Source: Topomyia yanbarensis
Lineage: Eukaryota > Arthropoda > Insecta > Diptera > Culicidae
Reading direction: 5' to 3'
NCBI RefSeq assembly: GCF_030247195.1
Contig: NC_080671.1
Location: 86,860,370 to 86,924,369, forward strand
Length of the DNA: 64,000 nucleotides
Below the pieces are notes generated by a model. That model was not told the DNA's origin. It ran no database searches and worked only from the letters and a program-made list of their open reading frames with translations. How positions within the stretch are numbered: position 1 is the first letter of the stretch; each line of letters starts with the position of its first letter. Position numbers and translations under genes: made by a program. Positions 1-10,610 of the stretch are shown here, piece by piece.

Positions 1-615
1 GCCATTTGATTAGCAAATGGATGACAAAATATTAGCGCGTAACCCAAAGTCCTTATACAGTTTAGAGGGACTTTGCGCGTAGCCGGGGATTGCTCAGGAA
101 ACTATATAAGTTGCTTAAAAAAATTGCAGTGTGATGACGAGCGGTAACTTCCTTGTTTAATAATGTGGCCACTGGAAATAATAAAGGGACATAAAATCAA
201 ACTTTTTGAATAATGTTTACAACTTACCGCTAATTTACCGTGCCGAACGCAAACAGGCTAAACAGTAGACACGATTCACATAAGGTAGACTGATTTTTCG
301 TGAATTTAACACAAGAATTTCTAACGGGGCTTGATAAAGCGGCGAAACATTTTTCATTGTTTATAAAACCCTGCGTAACCAAGGCTTGCAACAGTAACAA
401 AACGGTTGTTAGAGAAAAATAACAAAAGATTTTTAAGTGTTGCTAGTCTTATATATTTTGCAACCAACTATCGAATTTGACAGTACCAGTTACCTCAGTC
501 ACTGAGGGGTAGTCAGATTTTTGATACAGTATTGAAATGCAAGTGTCTAGTCGTGTCGTTGGTGTTACTGCATTCGAATTTATTTTTCCCCACACTGTAA
601 ATAATCTACACTTTA
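1..615. other. no gene recognised
   Basis: AT-rich sequence with short interrupted reading frames and no recognisable domain or splice-linked exons. A small inverted repeat (CCATTT ... AAATGG) lies at the very start. The second half grades into the degenerate repeat described next. Confidence 0.5.
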
Positions 616-1133
616 TTTCGAAGGGATTTGACACATAAAATTTAAGTTTCAAGCCACACTGAGAATTCAAGAACTTTCCATTTAATCCTTAATAAAATTA
701 CACTTTAAAACTAAGTGTGCCACTCTATGACATGATCGACTGTTATCACATTTAAAATTTAAGTATCAGCGTATTAAATCATAAATGTGCTGTCCATGAA
801 ATCCATGCTTTTAACAATTGCGGCAACATTAAGTGCCACGTCAATTAAATTTTAAGTGTCAGCATATTGAATCATAAATGTTTTTCCCATTACTTTAAAT
901 AATGTGCACTTTTTATGAAGACATTCGGCACATGAGATTTAAGTTTCAAACCGCGTTAAAAATGCAAGAATTTACTATTTGCCCTTTAATAAAATTACAC
1001 TTAAAATTTAAGCGTCCTGCGTGATGGCATGGTTGACTGTCATCACATATAAATGTTATGTGTCAGCTTATTAAATCATAAATGTTTTGCCCATGAAATC
1101 CATTATTTTTAACAATTTAGGCAACATTAAGTG
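616..1133. repeat. diverged tandem duplication, period about 298 bp
   Basis: Copy A (about 616-836) and copy B (about 915-1133) align along their length. Shared landmarks are a block reading ATTTAAGTTTCAA near the start, AATAAAATTACACTT in the middle, and a conserved end in which CATAAATG, then CCATGAAATCCAT, then AACATTAAGTG appear in order. By eye the copies are roughly three-quarters to four-fifths identical, so the duplication is old. Related phrases such as ATTAAGTGT followed by its inverse ACACTTAA recur at 1129-1148 and 1741-1762, so the whole 430-1770 stretch may be one decayed element. No coding potential was seen. Confidence 0.7.
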
Positions 1134-1815
1134 TGAAAACACTTAAAGACAAGTTGATTTTTTCACAACACTGATTTGAGGAAACATGGCGGAAAATACA
1201 TGAAGGAATATTTTATTCGAGGTTTGCATGGCATATTCAGGTTTTGCATGGTAAGTAAATTTTCATAAAATGTTTGCATGATTAATACATAATTTTTTAC
1301 TTGTAGGTAATGAAATCGACGGACTGCAAGACCGACAGGACCGAAGAGAAGACGCTTTAGGGGTAAACCATTTTATTAATTTGAATGCATATTAAAATGA
1401 CATACTAACGTATTTCTTTAAAGAAAATATATTTAGGTGTAAGTTAAGCTGCATTTTTTCAATAATAAATAAAAATATTTTACTAAACTTAAATATCTAT
1501 TGTCATGTACATACAAATATCCCCATTTGAAAATCAAGAATAGTGTACATGTGTTTTATAAGGCAGGCAGGCTTAAATTCTATATGGATTACATTTAATA
1601 ACCATTTGTCAGACACATAATTAGAATACGCCATTCATATGAACGTCAAGTGTTGCATCTATTGGAATTAACGTTTTCTCAAAGAAGTGCGTTATCAAGT
1701 GTTCGACACATACAATTTAAGTGTACAGGCAGTTGCGGCAAAATTAAGTGTTAAACACTTAAGTTCAATGTGCGGATTATTTACAGTGCAGTCTATCGGG
1801 TCTAATGGGATTTTT
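1134..1815. other. AT-rich spacer, no gene recognised
   Basis: No long reading frame, no domain and no convincing splice-linked exons. Short palindromic ATTAAGTGT/ACACTTAA motifs near both ends suggest decayed repeat sequence. Confidence 0.45.
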
Positions 1816-1965
1816 GATTGATTGACACCGGTGTAGTGGATTGCACTGGTTTTGCACTTTCTATCAGAAGTGTCAATGGAACATACCCAGTTTTCTGCAC
1901 TTCTGCTAGAAAGTGCAAAAACGGTGCAGTTTCAGTGCACTCCACTACACCGGTGTCAATCAATC
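1816..1965. mobile_element. 150-bp MITE-like foldback element
   Basis: The two ends are inverted copies beginning GATTGATTGACACCGGTG. The first 25 bases match exactly and the match continues past one mismatch for about 33 bases. Further inward the arms stay complementary with indels (both carry TTGCACTTTCTA), so the whole element can fold into one hairpin. It has no coding capacity. No clear target-site duplication was found; flanking TTTT/AAAA extends the symmetry slightly. Confidence 0.7.
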
Positions 1966-2025
1966 GAAAACCACATAAGTGTCTGTGCTGAGTACTCTCC
2001 ATGTATTTCAGAGACGCCAGATTTG

Positions 2026-2076
2026 CAGACATGTCTGCAAATTCGCAGACATGTCTGCAAATTCGCAGACTTTTAA
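2026..2076. repeat. short tandem repeat, 20-bp unit
   Basis: About 2.5 copies of a 20-base unit starting GCAGACATGTCTGCAAATTC. Each unit contains the self-complementary core GCAGACATGTCTGC. Related GCAGAT and ACAGAT phrases continue near 2105 and at 3140-3200. Confidence 0.7.
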
Positions 2077-2120
2077 TTTTAGCAAAGGTTTTTTCGATGA
2101 CGCAGATATTTGCAGATTTT

Positions 2121-3127
2121 TGCCTTTCTCATATAGAAAGGTTATGCAATCACTCTGAAAAACGTCAACCTAATCCCGGCCCGGAGGGCCGAGTGTCATA
2201 TCCCATTCGACTCAGTTCGTCGAGATCGGAAAAAGTCTGTATGTGTGTGTATGTGTGTATGTATGTGTGTGTATGTGTGTGTGTATGTATGTGCGTATGT
2301 GTCAAATAATGTCACTCATTTTTCTCAGAGATGGCTGGATCGATTTGTCCAAACTTAGTCTCAAATGAAAGGTGCGGCCACACAGAAATTTCTCATATAA
2401 ACTATAGGAAAAATTAAAAATAGTATTTTTATTTTTGATGCTAAATGTGTTCAAGGTGCATGAAACGTCGAGATTTGATGCAAACTCGATAATAAATTTG
2501 ACGACAATTCACTTTTTTGGATTTTGGCACATTTTTGCCTTTCTCATATAGAAAGGTTATGCAATCACTCTGAAAAACGTCAACCTAATCCCGGCCAAAT
2601 TTTTTTTACGACTCTCATAAGGTTTCTGGATTTTAACAGGGGCGTAGTTGATGGTTTACGGAGAGGGGTTACACCCCCCCTCTACTGTTCACTCCCTCCT
2701 TTAAAAATCTCCTTAAATCACCCCTCAGACCACCACCCCATCCAGCCCTCATACCCCTCCCTTTCAACCCCATCATCTTTAAACCACCACTATATCACAA
2801 AGCATACCAATTTAAGCTGGGGAGTCGTTCGTTCATGGGACTTTCCCCCTCCTCACATACCCACCCCCGCATGACAAAATGAGTTAGCAAGCAGATAACA
2901 TTGATCTAATGCTGATTAGGCTAATGGAGTATGATATTTTTTTGTTTCAAGTGTTTCACCGTCGACACGTAGCTCATCAAGTTCGTGGCTGGCATGCCAT
3001 TGTGTATAAGTGCAAAGTGTACTAAGAATGTAATGGACATTTCCACAATTATGTTGAACATAAAAAGCCTCCGTGCCATAGAGAAATGAGAAAGGCACAA
3101 TTGCACCGCTAGGTGGATTAAAACAGG
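2121..3127. mobile_element. Aedes-type dispersed repeat bounded by TGCCTTTCTC
   Basis: A 61-bp block starting TGCCTTTCTCATATAGAAAG occurs twice in direct orientation with no difference (2121-2181 and 2536-2596). The inverse GAGAAAGGCA, at 3088-3097, closes the element and is followed by GCACCGCTAGGTGGATTA. From memory this combination is a common dispersed repeat in Aedes: TGCCTTTCTC start, the phrase CCGGAGGGCCGAGTGTCATA, a TATG microsatellite and the GCTAGGTGGATTA end. The duplicated head suggests one copy truncated by or nested in another. Positions 2640-2880 are C-rich and low-complexity. No gene is supported inside. Confidence 0.6.
2239..2302. repeat. TG/TATG microsatellite
   Basis: Imperfect run of TGTG and TATG units within the TGCCTTTCTC repeat, at the position where I recall this repeat family carrying it. 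Confidence 0.85.
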
Positions 3128-3289
3128 TTTTTAGTTTAGTGACAGATGTTTACAGATTTTTTAGTTTGGTTGCAGATATTTACAGATTTTTGAAAATAAA
3201 GACTTTTGGTTACACTAGTTTCAAATCCACTTTAGGTTTTTTCTCCATAAGCTATTTCTCTCTACTTATCTTGGGCTATAAATACACTA

Positions 3290-3547
3290 CAGTCGCGATT
3301 CGCTGGTTGGACACTCTTTAACTGGACCGCTTTTTAGTTGGACCTCCGCTAGTTGGACTATTGTCCAACTAAAAAGCATTTGAACGTCAAAATCTCATGT
3401 CAAATTTACTTTGACAATCTATCTAACAATCTTTTACACTAGTAATGTCTTCTTTGGAGAGTTTTTGACATTTTTCAGTCGGTCCAACTAGCGAATCAAA
3501 TTCGTTAGTTGGATCGAGGTTGTGGCCCAACCAGTGAATCACGACTG
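3290..3547. mobile_element. 258-bp pogo/mariner-like MITE, copy 1
   Basis: Begins CAGTCGCGATTCGCTGGTTGG and ends with the inverted equivalent closing in CACGACTG. It is flanked by TA on both sides (3288-3289 and 3548-3549). CAGT...ACTG termini with TA duplication are typical of pogo/Tc1-mariner MITEs. The interior repeats GTTGGAC and GTCCAAC phrases. It is non-coding. A same-length sister copy lies 300 bp downstream. Confidence 0.75.
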
Positions 3548-3846
3548 TATTTTCATTTAATATAACACATCATCAAATCATTTTCGGTCAAGAATAGTTT
3601 TCCTGACATTTTTTGTTCTTCCCAGACTTTTAAAATTATAGTTGCAGACGTTTAAAAAAGTATCTGCAATCTCTGATGTATTTAAAACACTGTTCTAAAC
3701 TTGTTTTAAAATCAGCAACAAATAGAACGGCGTCGTATAACAGTTTTAAATTTTAAAACAAAACTTCGAAATTATAAAACAAAACTCTCTGCTGGGGATA
3801 TGAATGTTTCAGTTCCAGTTCTACTTTGAAACTCCTATATAAAATA

Positions 3847-4104
3847 CACTCGTGATTCGCTGGTTGGACACTCTTTAACTGGACCACTTTTTAGTTGGAC
3901 CTCCGCTAGTTGGACCATTGTCCAACTAAAAAGCATCTGAACGTCAAAATCTCATGTCAAATTGACTTTGACAATCTATCTAACAATCTTTTACACTACT
4001 AAAGTCTTCTTTGGAGCGTTTTTGAGATTTGTCAGTCGGTCCAACTAGCAAACTAAATTCGTTAGTTGGACATAGGCTGTGGCTCAACCAACGAATCACG
4101 ACTG
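3847..4104. mobile_element. 258-bp pogo/mariner-like MITE, copy 2
   Basis: Same orientation and same 258-bp length as the copy at 3290-3547, alignable end to end with scattered substitutions. The left end is mutated to CACTCGTGATTC; the right end is intact (CACGACTG). Flanking TA dinucleotides are at 3845-3846 and 4105-4106. Equal length and separate TA sites argue for two insertions of one family rather than a segmental duplication. Confidence 0.75.
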
Positions 4105-4316
4105 TAAAACGCTCCTGAACATGCCCTAAGCCGTAAAAATGGCATCAATTTGGTTCTATAGCCACGTATAGAACAAGGGTAAGGAACCATCCATAAATGA
4201 CGTAGTATTATAAGGAGGAGGGTGGAGTTTTGTATTTTGTGATGATGTGTGACGACAGTGGGGTTAGGGAGTTATGTCATGCTACGTAGCTTTTATAAAG
4301 GGGAATAGCCCGACCA

Positions 4317-4760
4317 GGAGAAAATAACTGGACAATAACCCGAGCATACTATTTTTTGGTATTCATACCAAAACTTGGTATTAATTGATTATTATACCTC
4401 ATTGAGGTATTAAGCAGGTATTGAAGAAACATTTTTCAATACCTGCTTAATACCTCAATGAGGTATAATACTTTATTTTAGTATTATTTATGTATTCTAG
4501 TGATTTTTACAAATACCAAATCAATACCTTATTGAATACCTCTATAGAGTGAATTTTGTTACTGGAAGGTTGAAAAATGTTTTATTATTATTCAGGTATT
4601 ATAATAACTCGTTTTACTATCAAATAGTTATTTGTAGAACATGCCTGTGTTATTTTTTTTTTGGTATTTTACCTCTTATGTAGAGCTCATTAATACCATA
4701 TTGTGGTAAACAGTCGTTGGTATTGATACCTAAATTTAGTATTCCGCAGTTATTTTCTTC
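4317..4760. mobile_element. GGTAT/ATACC-rich palindromic element
   Basis: Both ends carry GAAAATAACTG in opposite orientation (near 4320 and near 4755). The interior has many GGTATT/AATACC palindromes. Its core is a perfect inverted repeat: 36-bp arms (4390-4425 and 4435-4470) around the 9-base loop GAAACATTT. The arms contain TACCTCATTGAGGTA, itself self-complementary. There is no coding sequence. This fits a non-autonomous DNA transposon; target-site duplication is not obvious. Confidence 0.6.
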
Positions 4761-4779
4761 TTTTTTCGGGGAGGGGTTG

Positions 4780-5892
4780 ATCTGATGTCACGATAACCTT
4801 ACTTGTTTCATCTAACTAACATCGTTTTTTATTATCTTTAATTTTTTTTTGCGGGAAGAAAGGGACATACGTAATTCCCAGGTGGGTATTTAGAGATTTG
4901 TGACGAAATGCTACGATGGGGGAGGGGGGGGGGGGGTGCTAAAAATCACTCATAAAATTCTACGTCATTTATGAATGATCCTTAACTGAGCTTATACCCA
5001 GTTACCGTGGCAAGCAGAAAGTTAGCAAAAGTTGAGCAAAGCGAAATTGATGCTGACAGAGTTTCTGCGTGCAATTTGCGCGAGAATTCTGGCAAAGAAT
5101 TCGCTCAAATGCAACAACCGTTTCTGACAGAAGCGTTTAAACCTTCCTGCAGTCGCGCTAGTGCACTGAGTGCACGCTGCTCTGAAAATCTAGCGAAATC
5201 GTCTTAGGGCACCATCGGCTGCTCGTTCAGTGGGCCAAAAGGGCGACTTCCGAAGGGTTAAACCAACCGATGCTGCTCACTTTTATCCAGAATCCAGCCA
5301 GGAATGTACGGCCAAGATTTTGAATTTACCTAAGTATACCCCAAACAAATCAAAAGTAACTTACTGGACGGAAGACGTCGACTGAGTCGAATCTCTCGTT
5401 TTGTTTTAGACAACACTAATAAGTGCGAAAATGACGCGCAACACAAAGTACCTAAATTGAAGTTAAAAGAACTTATTCTGTCGGTTGTTTTACTTTTGCT
5501 TAAAAATTGCTTTATAATCTGTAAAAATGGCAGCTCGGCCGGGAGCCTGTTTGTGTTCGATGTCAGCCCTTCGCAGCGAGCGAAGTTATCGCTTCGAGTA
5601 AATATCACAAAATTTTTCAAGTGTTCGATTTTTCCGCTCAGTCGGGTTTGATTCTGCCCATTATGCGGCAGGTTAAGTCGCTCTCAAATTCGCAAAGAAG
5701 ATTCGTGCCTGTGGGGAATTTGGACAAGTTGTGAGTGCTCCATTTCGATTTGTCATCCAACTCGTGGTAAGGTCAATATCGGTGGCTATTCCCCTCTACC
5801 CAGCGGGATTGGTTGCGTAATTATTGGTCAAACTAGGAATCGTCGATATAACTGATTTATAGCCTTATAGTAACCGGAATTGAAACTGGCTG
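4780..5892. other. upstream region of the hydrolase gene; no coding exon supported
   Basis: Holds a run of G residues at about 4919-4937. From about 5000 onward the sequence is less AT-rich than its surroundings. A GTGAGT donor at 5731 and a TTATAG acceptor near 5870 could bound a 5'-UTR intron of the downstream gene, but nothing proves transcription. The open frames here do not resemble known proteins. Confidence 0.35.
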
Positions 5893-8198
5893 ATGATGAG
5901 CAACGAAGCAAATTCCACTTCAAATGGTTATGCATCAACGACGTTAGGTATATTATTTTTGCAATCACAGTTTTATTCACGGAATAACATTGATTTTTTT
6001 TTCATTCTAGCTGCCGACTCAGCAGTTCACAGGTCTACTGAAGAAATAGAAATTCCCGTACCGTGGGGCACTGTAGCTGGTGAGTTGTTACAATCCCTAA
6101 AACTATGACGCCTGCTGTGCCGTGCTTTGCTTATCAGTTTCAATTAGTTTACACGTGAATTGGCATAATATGTCCGGTCAAAGAGTGATCGATACATGTA
6201 CTGAACGCTTAATATTAATCGGTAGGGTCCACGACCTTTTTATCTGTTTCGTTGGGGAAAGCATGGTTCTAACACATGTTGGTATTTATCGCTATAAAGT
6301 TGTTTATCGTATGATTTCGCTTAGTCATTGGATTTTATGACGCGCTGAAAGTTGATTAAATTTGGCTGTGTAATGACTTGTGACGTAAGACTCGGCTTTC
6401 TCGCTACAAACCAGTTCACGCGATGAGCGTCTGATGAAACATTTGTTTCAGTACACTGCACATTTAGTGGACTTCGAACAGCATTTAATTTACACTCTAA
6501 TCCGCCAACTTTTTTGAAAAAGTAATAATTAAAATGTCAAATTTTTCCTTGACTTGAAGCAAAGTTTATGTAACTGACAAGTTTACGTTCTGATGATAAG
6601 TAATTTATTTAATAAATTGCTAATTTACAATGATTTCTTATCCTTATCATTGGGTGCCATTTGAAAAACTTATTTCTTCATCACAGGTGGTTATTTGATT
6701 GTTACTGAGGTTGCTCGTACCCTACCGGGCGCCCCTGTTGCTAAATGTCATATGTTGTAGTTTTGCACAGAGCTGGATGGCAACATAGTGCAACAATTAA
6801 TAATAATTAATACTTATTTGAGCCGATATTCATAAAAAACTGCATTGGTAATATTAAAGAAAGGAATATTCATGAATGCAGTAATTCACACGTTTACACT
6901 ACTCTGCATTTATCGCGTGATTATAAAACTACTTGACTTATGATCTGAATGGGTATTGTGGGTTAAAGCAGGTTGTCTGTTATTATTTTTTTTTCTGTCA
7001 CCACCTCCGGGCAACCAGGTTGTGTTAAAGTAGCTATGAATATGATTAGGTACTAATCTGTTCACTTAGTGAGCAAAGATTTTATATTTTATTTAAATAG
7101 CACTTTCCCGCGCACATACAAGTACGCGTTGCCCACTGTAGAAGTGCAACATTAGTATTCAAACAGCTACTATATAGTTGCTACTCATTGTCTCTGAAAC
7201 TAATTGATTCGTTTAATTTGCAAGCTACACACCTTTTTGCAGCACACTTCGTTCCTTCTTTCACCCCTGTGCATACATCGGCATTTTTCAAATTTTGCTG
7301 TACCAAAATAGACTCATTCAACTTACACGCGTCGTAATTCATTCCAGGCAAATGGTGGGGCTCACGACAGAAACAACCAGTGCTGGCTCTACATGGATGG
7401 CAGGACAATGCGTGCACCTTCGATCGTTTGTGTCCACTGCTCCCGGATGACATACCGATTCTGGCCATCGATCTACCCGGCCACGGTAAATCTTCACACT
7501 ATCCAAAGGGAATGCACTACTACATTTTCTGGGATGGTATTTCATTGATTCGACGCATCGTGAAGTATTTCAGATGGAGCAGAATTTGGTTGCTCGGACA
7601 TTCACTTGGTGGTGCGCTGAGTTTTATGTATGCAGCGGCATTTCCGGACGACGTGGAAGGTTTTATCAGTATTGACATTGCGGGCCCACCAGCCCGTGAC
7701 CATCGGAAACAGGCGGCCAACTTGGGTGAAAGTATTGACAGATTTCTGCGCTATGAAACGCTCCCGGAATCGAAAACGCCCTGCTATAAGTATGACGATG
7801 CTATCGATGTGGTGGTAGCGGCTTACGATGGTTCGGTAGATCTACAATCGGTGGAAGTGATGATGCGACGAGGTATGGCTCCAGCGCCAGCTCATACCGG
7901 CCTGGACGGATTTTGTTTCTCAAGAGATTTACGATTGAAGGTGGCTCTTATGGGGATGCTTTCGCTGGAACAGATCCTCGCATATGCTGAGCGTATCAAA
8001 TGTAAAGTGCTCAATATTCGGGCGGTACCTGGACTGCATTTCGATAATCCCGCTTACTATCCCAGCGTGATCGAGACTATGAAGAAATCTGCTAGCAAGG
8101 TTGTTTATGTAGAGATTCCAGGAACCCATCATCTTCATTTAGTTACTCCCGAGCGGATAACTCAGCATGTGACTGATTTTCTTCTGGATAGAAACTAA
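5893..8198 (+). CDS. kraken/Serhl-like serine hydrolase (alpha/beta hydrolase), three exons
   Basis: Exons are 5893-5947, 6011-6079 and 7348-8198, joined by GTATAT...CTAG and GTGAGT...CCAG introns. Phases agree (1 and 1) and the joined frame encodes 324 residues. The second intron (1,268 bp) shows no coding sequence. The order of motifs is that of the kraken/serine hydrolase-like family: VPWGTVAG just before the fold, LALHGWQDN (oxyanion-hole HG at about 57-58), DLPGHG, then the nucleophile elbow GHSLGG with Ser127. The catalytic His is in GTHHLHL at about 302-305. The third (acid) residue is not obvious. There is no signal peptide or membrane segment, so a soluble enzyme acting on an ester or similar substrate is expected; the substrate is unknown. 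The first exon could start at 5893 or at the adjacent ATG 5896. Confidence 0.9.
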
Positions 8199-8425
8199 TA
8201 ACTTTCAAAGTGTACAAAATGTAGCTTAAAATAATCAAGCCGTACCTATCTGCACAGCATTTTACCCGTTATCTGTATTTATACCTACTTGTTGATACAC
8301 AGCGCACCCAATAAGGTCTATATTCTCCGTTGAGCGGATCTTCTCAGTAGAAGTTAAATAAGACATGTGATCGCACTATGCTGCCGCTTAAGCGAACTAG
8401 CAAAACTGTACCCTAAATTAGACAC

Positions 8426-8431
8426 AATAAA
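8426..8431 (+). promoter_or_regulatory. AATAAA polyadenylation signal for the hydrolase gene
   Basis: AATAAA about 230 bases past the hydrolase stop codon in the sense orientation, followed within 30 bases by a G-rich stretch. It is the first such hexamer downstream. Confidence 0.5.
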
Positions 8432-8594
8432 ATATATCAAGATGGGAAAAGAAAAAGTGCTTGGTGAGATTTGACAGATATGTACGTTTTAGAAGTTAGA
8501 AGCAACAGAACTAAGAAAAAAGTTGTGATATATTTTTGTACATATTCTTTACAGCAGTTAATACACTTTTGTATATTGTAACCGTTATTTTCTA

Positions 8595-9065
8595 TTACAC
8601 GTATGTGGGCCCATATGCTTTTTTGGTAGTGCATGGTATAAGTGATGTTTCTTTAAGGTATTTCTCGATAGCTTTCTGCAAGATGGTCTCCAATGGGCTG
8701 AAAGTGGCACGGGAACGAAGGCGTGCTTTTGAGACTTCTAGAGATTTTAGTAACTCAAAGTTTCGCTGTCTGGCTGTTTCCGGTGTTAGGTGCATTGGTT
8801 GTTTTTTCTTAACAGGGGGATTGTGATGATCAGAATTTAATATGGTTTGCTCCTTTTGATTGCTGCAAAAATTATTAAGCATGATTTCATATTACATGTA
8901 ACAATTTAGTCGCATAGCGTTTAATATAAAAGGTCGTAAGGGTTAGGACGGGTATTGGTACAAATAATTCACAACTTACAGAGCTTTTAATTTTTCGTCT
9001 AGTTGGTACTCTATCATCGCATATCTTTCATTAACATCAGAAATAAAATCAATTTCTTTACCCAT
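8595..9065 (-). CDS. small two-exon protein of unknown function
   Basis: Exon 1 runs 9065-8980 (ATG at 9065, donor GTAAGT) and exon 2 runs 8862-8595 (acceptor TTTTTGCAG, stop at 8595). The 117-bp intron is bounded correctly and both sides are phase 2, giving 117 residues. An in-frame stop lies a few codons upstream of the ATG. The protein is charged and helical-looking: a Lys/Glu-rich N-terminus, a PPVKKKQP linker, then a helix-prone segment with LLKSLEVSKARLRSR and LETILQKAIEKYLKE. No family was recognised. It faces the hydrolase gene tail to tail, about 400 bp apart. Splice agreement and amphipathic composition favour a real gene; additional upstream exons cannot be excluded. Confidence 0.6.
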
Positions 9066-9282
9066 TTCCTTAAGTACAAAATCACAAGGTACAATTCAAA
9101 AAAGATCCTTTTGATATACAATACGACATGAAAAACCACAAACTGCGAAAAACCGCTGTTTATCGTAAAGCAGTTGCCATGGAATTCGGTGCTATAAAAA
9201 GCTTAAAATGAAAGCTTTCCATATGCATCACGAAACTTTAAAAAATGACTTTCAATGAAAAGCTGGATTTTACTGATATGAA

Positions 9283-9585
9283 CAGGGTGGCCAGACCTAC
9301 CGATTTATCGGTAGTCCTACCGATTTTAGTCTTCCCTACCGATTCACGGACGACCAAGGCAAAACCAGCGATATTTTGTTATTCCTACCGAAAACTACCG
9401 ATTTTTATTGATTTTGGACACATCCTACTCAACATTCATTTTTTGGGTTGGATTTGGTCAGAGATCAGTATTTTAAAATTCTATGTCAATACTACGTTTT
9501 TGGGACAACAACCCGGCCTACCGATAACTACCGATAAACTTTTAGTGACCCTACCGATATTAAGGAATTCTATCTGGCCACCCTG
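9283..9585. mobile_element. 303-bp hAT-like MITE rich in CTACCGAT
   Basis: Terminal inverted repeats CAGGGTGGCCAGA (9283-9295) and its exact inverse (9573-9585). CAGGG termini are typical of hAT elements. The 8-bp flanks read GATATGAA and GATATTCT, a degenerate target duplication at best. The interior contains about ten copies of CTACCGAT or TACCGAT, some inverted. The open frame across it is a by-product of these repeats. Confidence 0.75.
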
Positions 9586-9589
9586 GATA

Positions 9590-10610
9590 TTCTATCCTAT
9601 CCCACCTATCCTATTTTAACAAAAGAACTGACGAGATTATAAACAATGGAAGTTACGATTTGCTATACAACAGAAGTTGCCGCGTGCTAAATGATAGATA
9701 CCGCAATGTGCTGAGCGTAAGTTTGAACATGCCCGTTGGTCGAGTTCGCATGGGCTGTGGCTAGTGCGTTATCGTGGGCATCATCGAAATGCGTCGCATG
9801 TTGAAAGAGTGCGGCGCGTGACATAAAGCTTCATATCTCTGGACAGGAACAAAAGGACAAAAATATCGTTACAGATTATTGAAGGTGAACGTTTTCCGCG
9901 TCATTTGACATATTTTTTGATTTTTTGTAGCGCCGAGAATACGAAAATATTTTAAATTGTTTATTAGAAATGTATGTAAAATGCAAATATTCCATAAATA
10001 TATATTTATATGACAGTATAAGAATCATTCTATAAGTGGGCAAAATTTCATTCAATTATCTGGAGTAGGCTTTGAAAAACAAAAAAATTAAAAAAAATAC
10101 AATTCTATTGTTTTCAAAAGTTTAAAGACCTATAATTTAAACAAAAAAAAACAATTTTAACAAAATATTCATACCGTAAGTTACTCCATGTCCCCTATAT
10201 AACAAAATATTTTCATGAAAATCGGTGAATTTGTGGAAATTTCGACGCCCCTCTTGACGTGGTTTGACTCTTATGAAAATATTTTTCTAACAAGCCATAG
10301 ATTGTCAAAATCCGTTCACGAGCGTCGGAGATATTAAACATTTTGTATTTTTATTCATTCCGTCCGTTTTATTGATTTTCTATAATATTTCAATTTATTA
10401 GAGGTTTTATTCGTGTAGGATTAGAAACGGTTGGTTGCCTACTTCGCGTGAGTTCTGAAAACTAATGAATGATCTAACAGTGATATATGTAAGAAATGTC
10501 TCATCTCACTGCTAGGGGGATTAAGTTGTTTTTTTTATTTAAAATGGCATTTAGAACCACATTCAATAAGAAAATTGTGTTTTTGAATGCAAATAATATG
10601 AATTTTAAAA
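9590..10610. other. no gene recognised
   Basis: AT-rich non-coding sequence. Near 10505 there is a GCTAGGGGGATTAA phrase resembling the end of the TGCCTTTCTC repeat, so part of this stretch is probably a decayed copy of that family. Confidence 0.4.

Noticed and set aside
5007..5207. 66-codon frame before the hydrolase gene
   Set aside because: No family resemblance and no splice link to the hydrolase exons; treated as upstream non-coding DNA.
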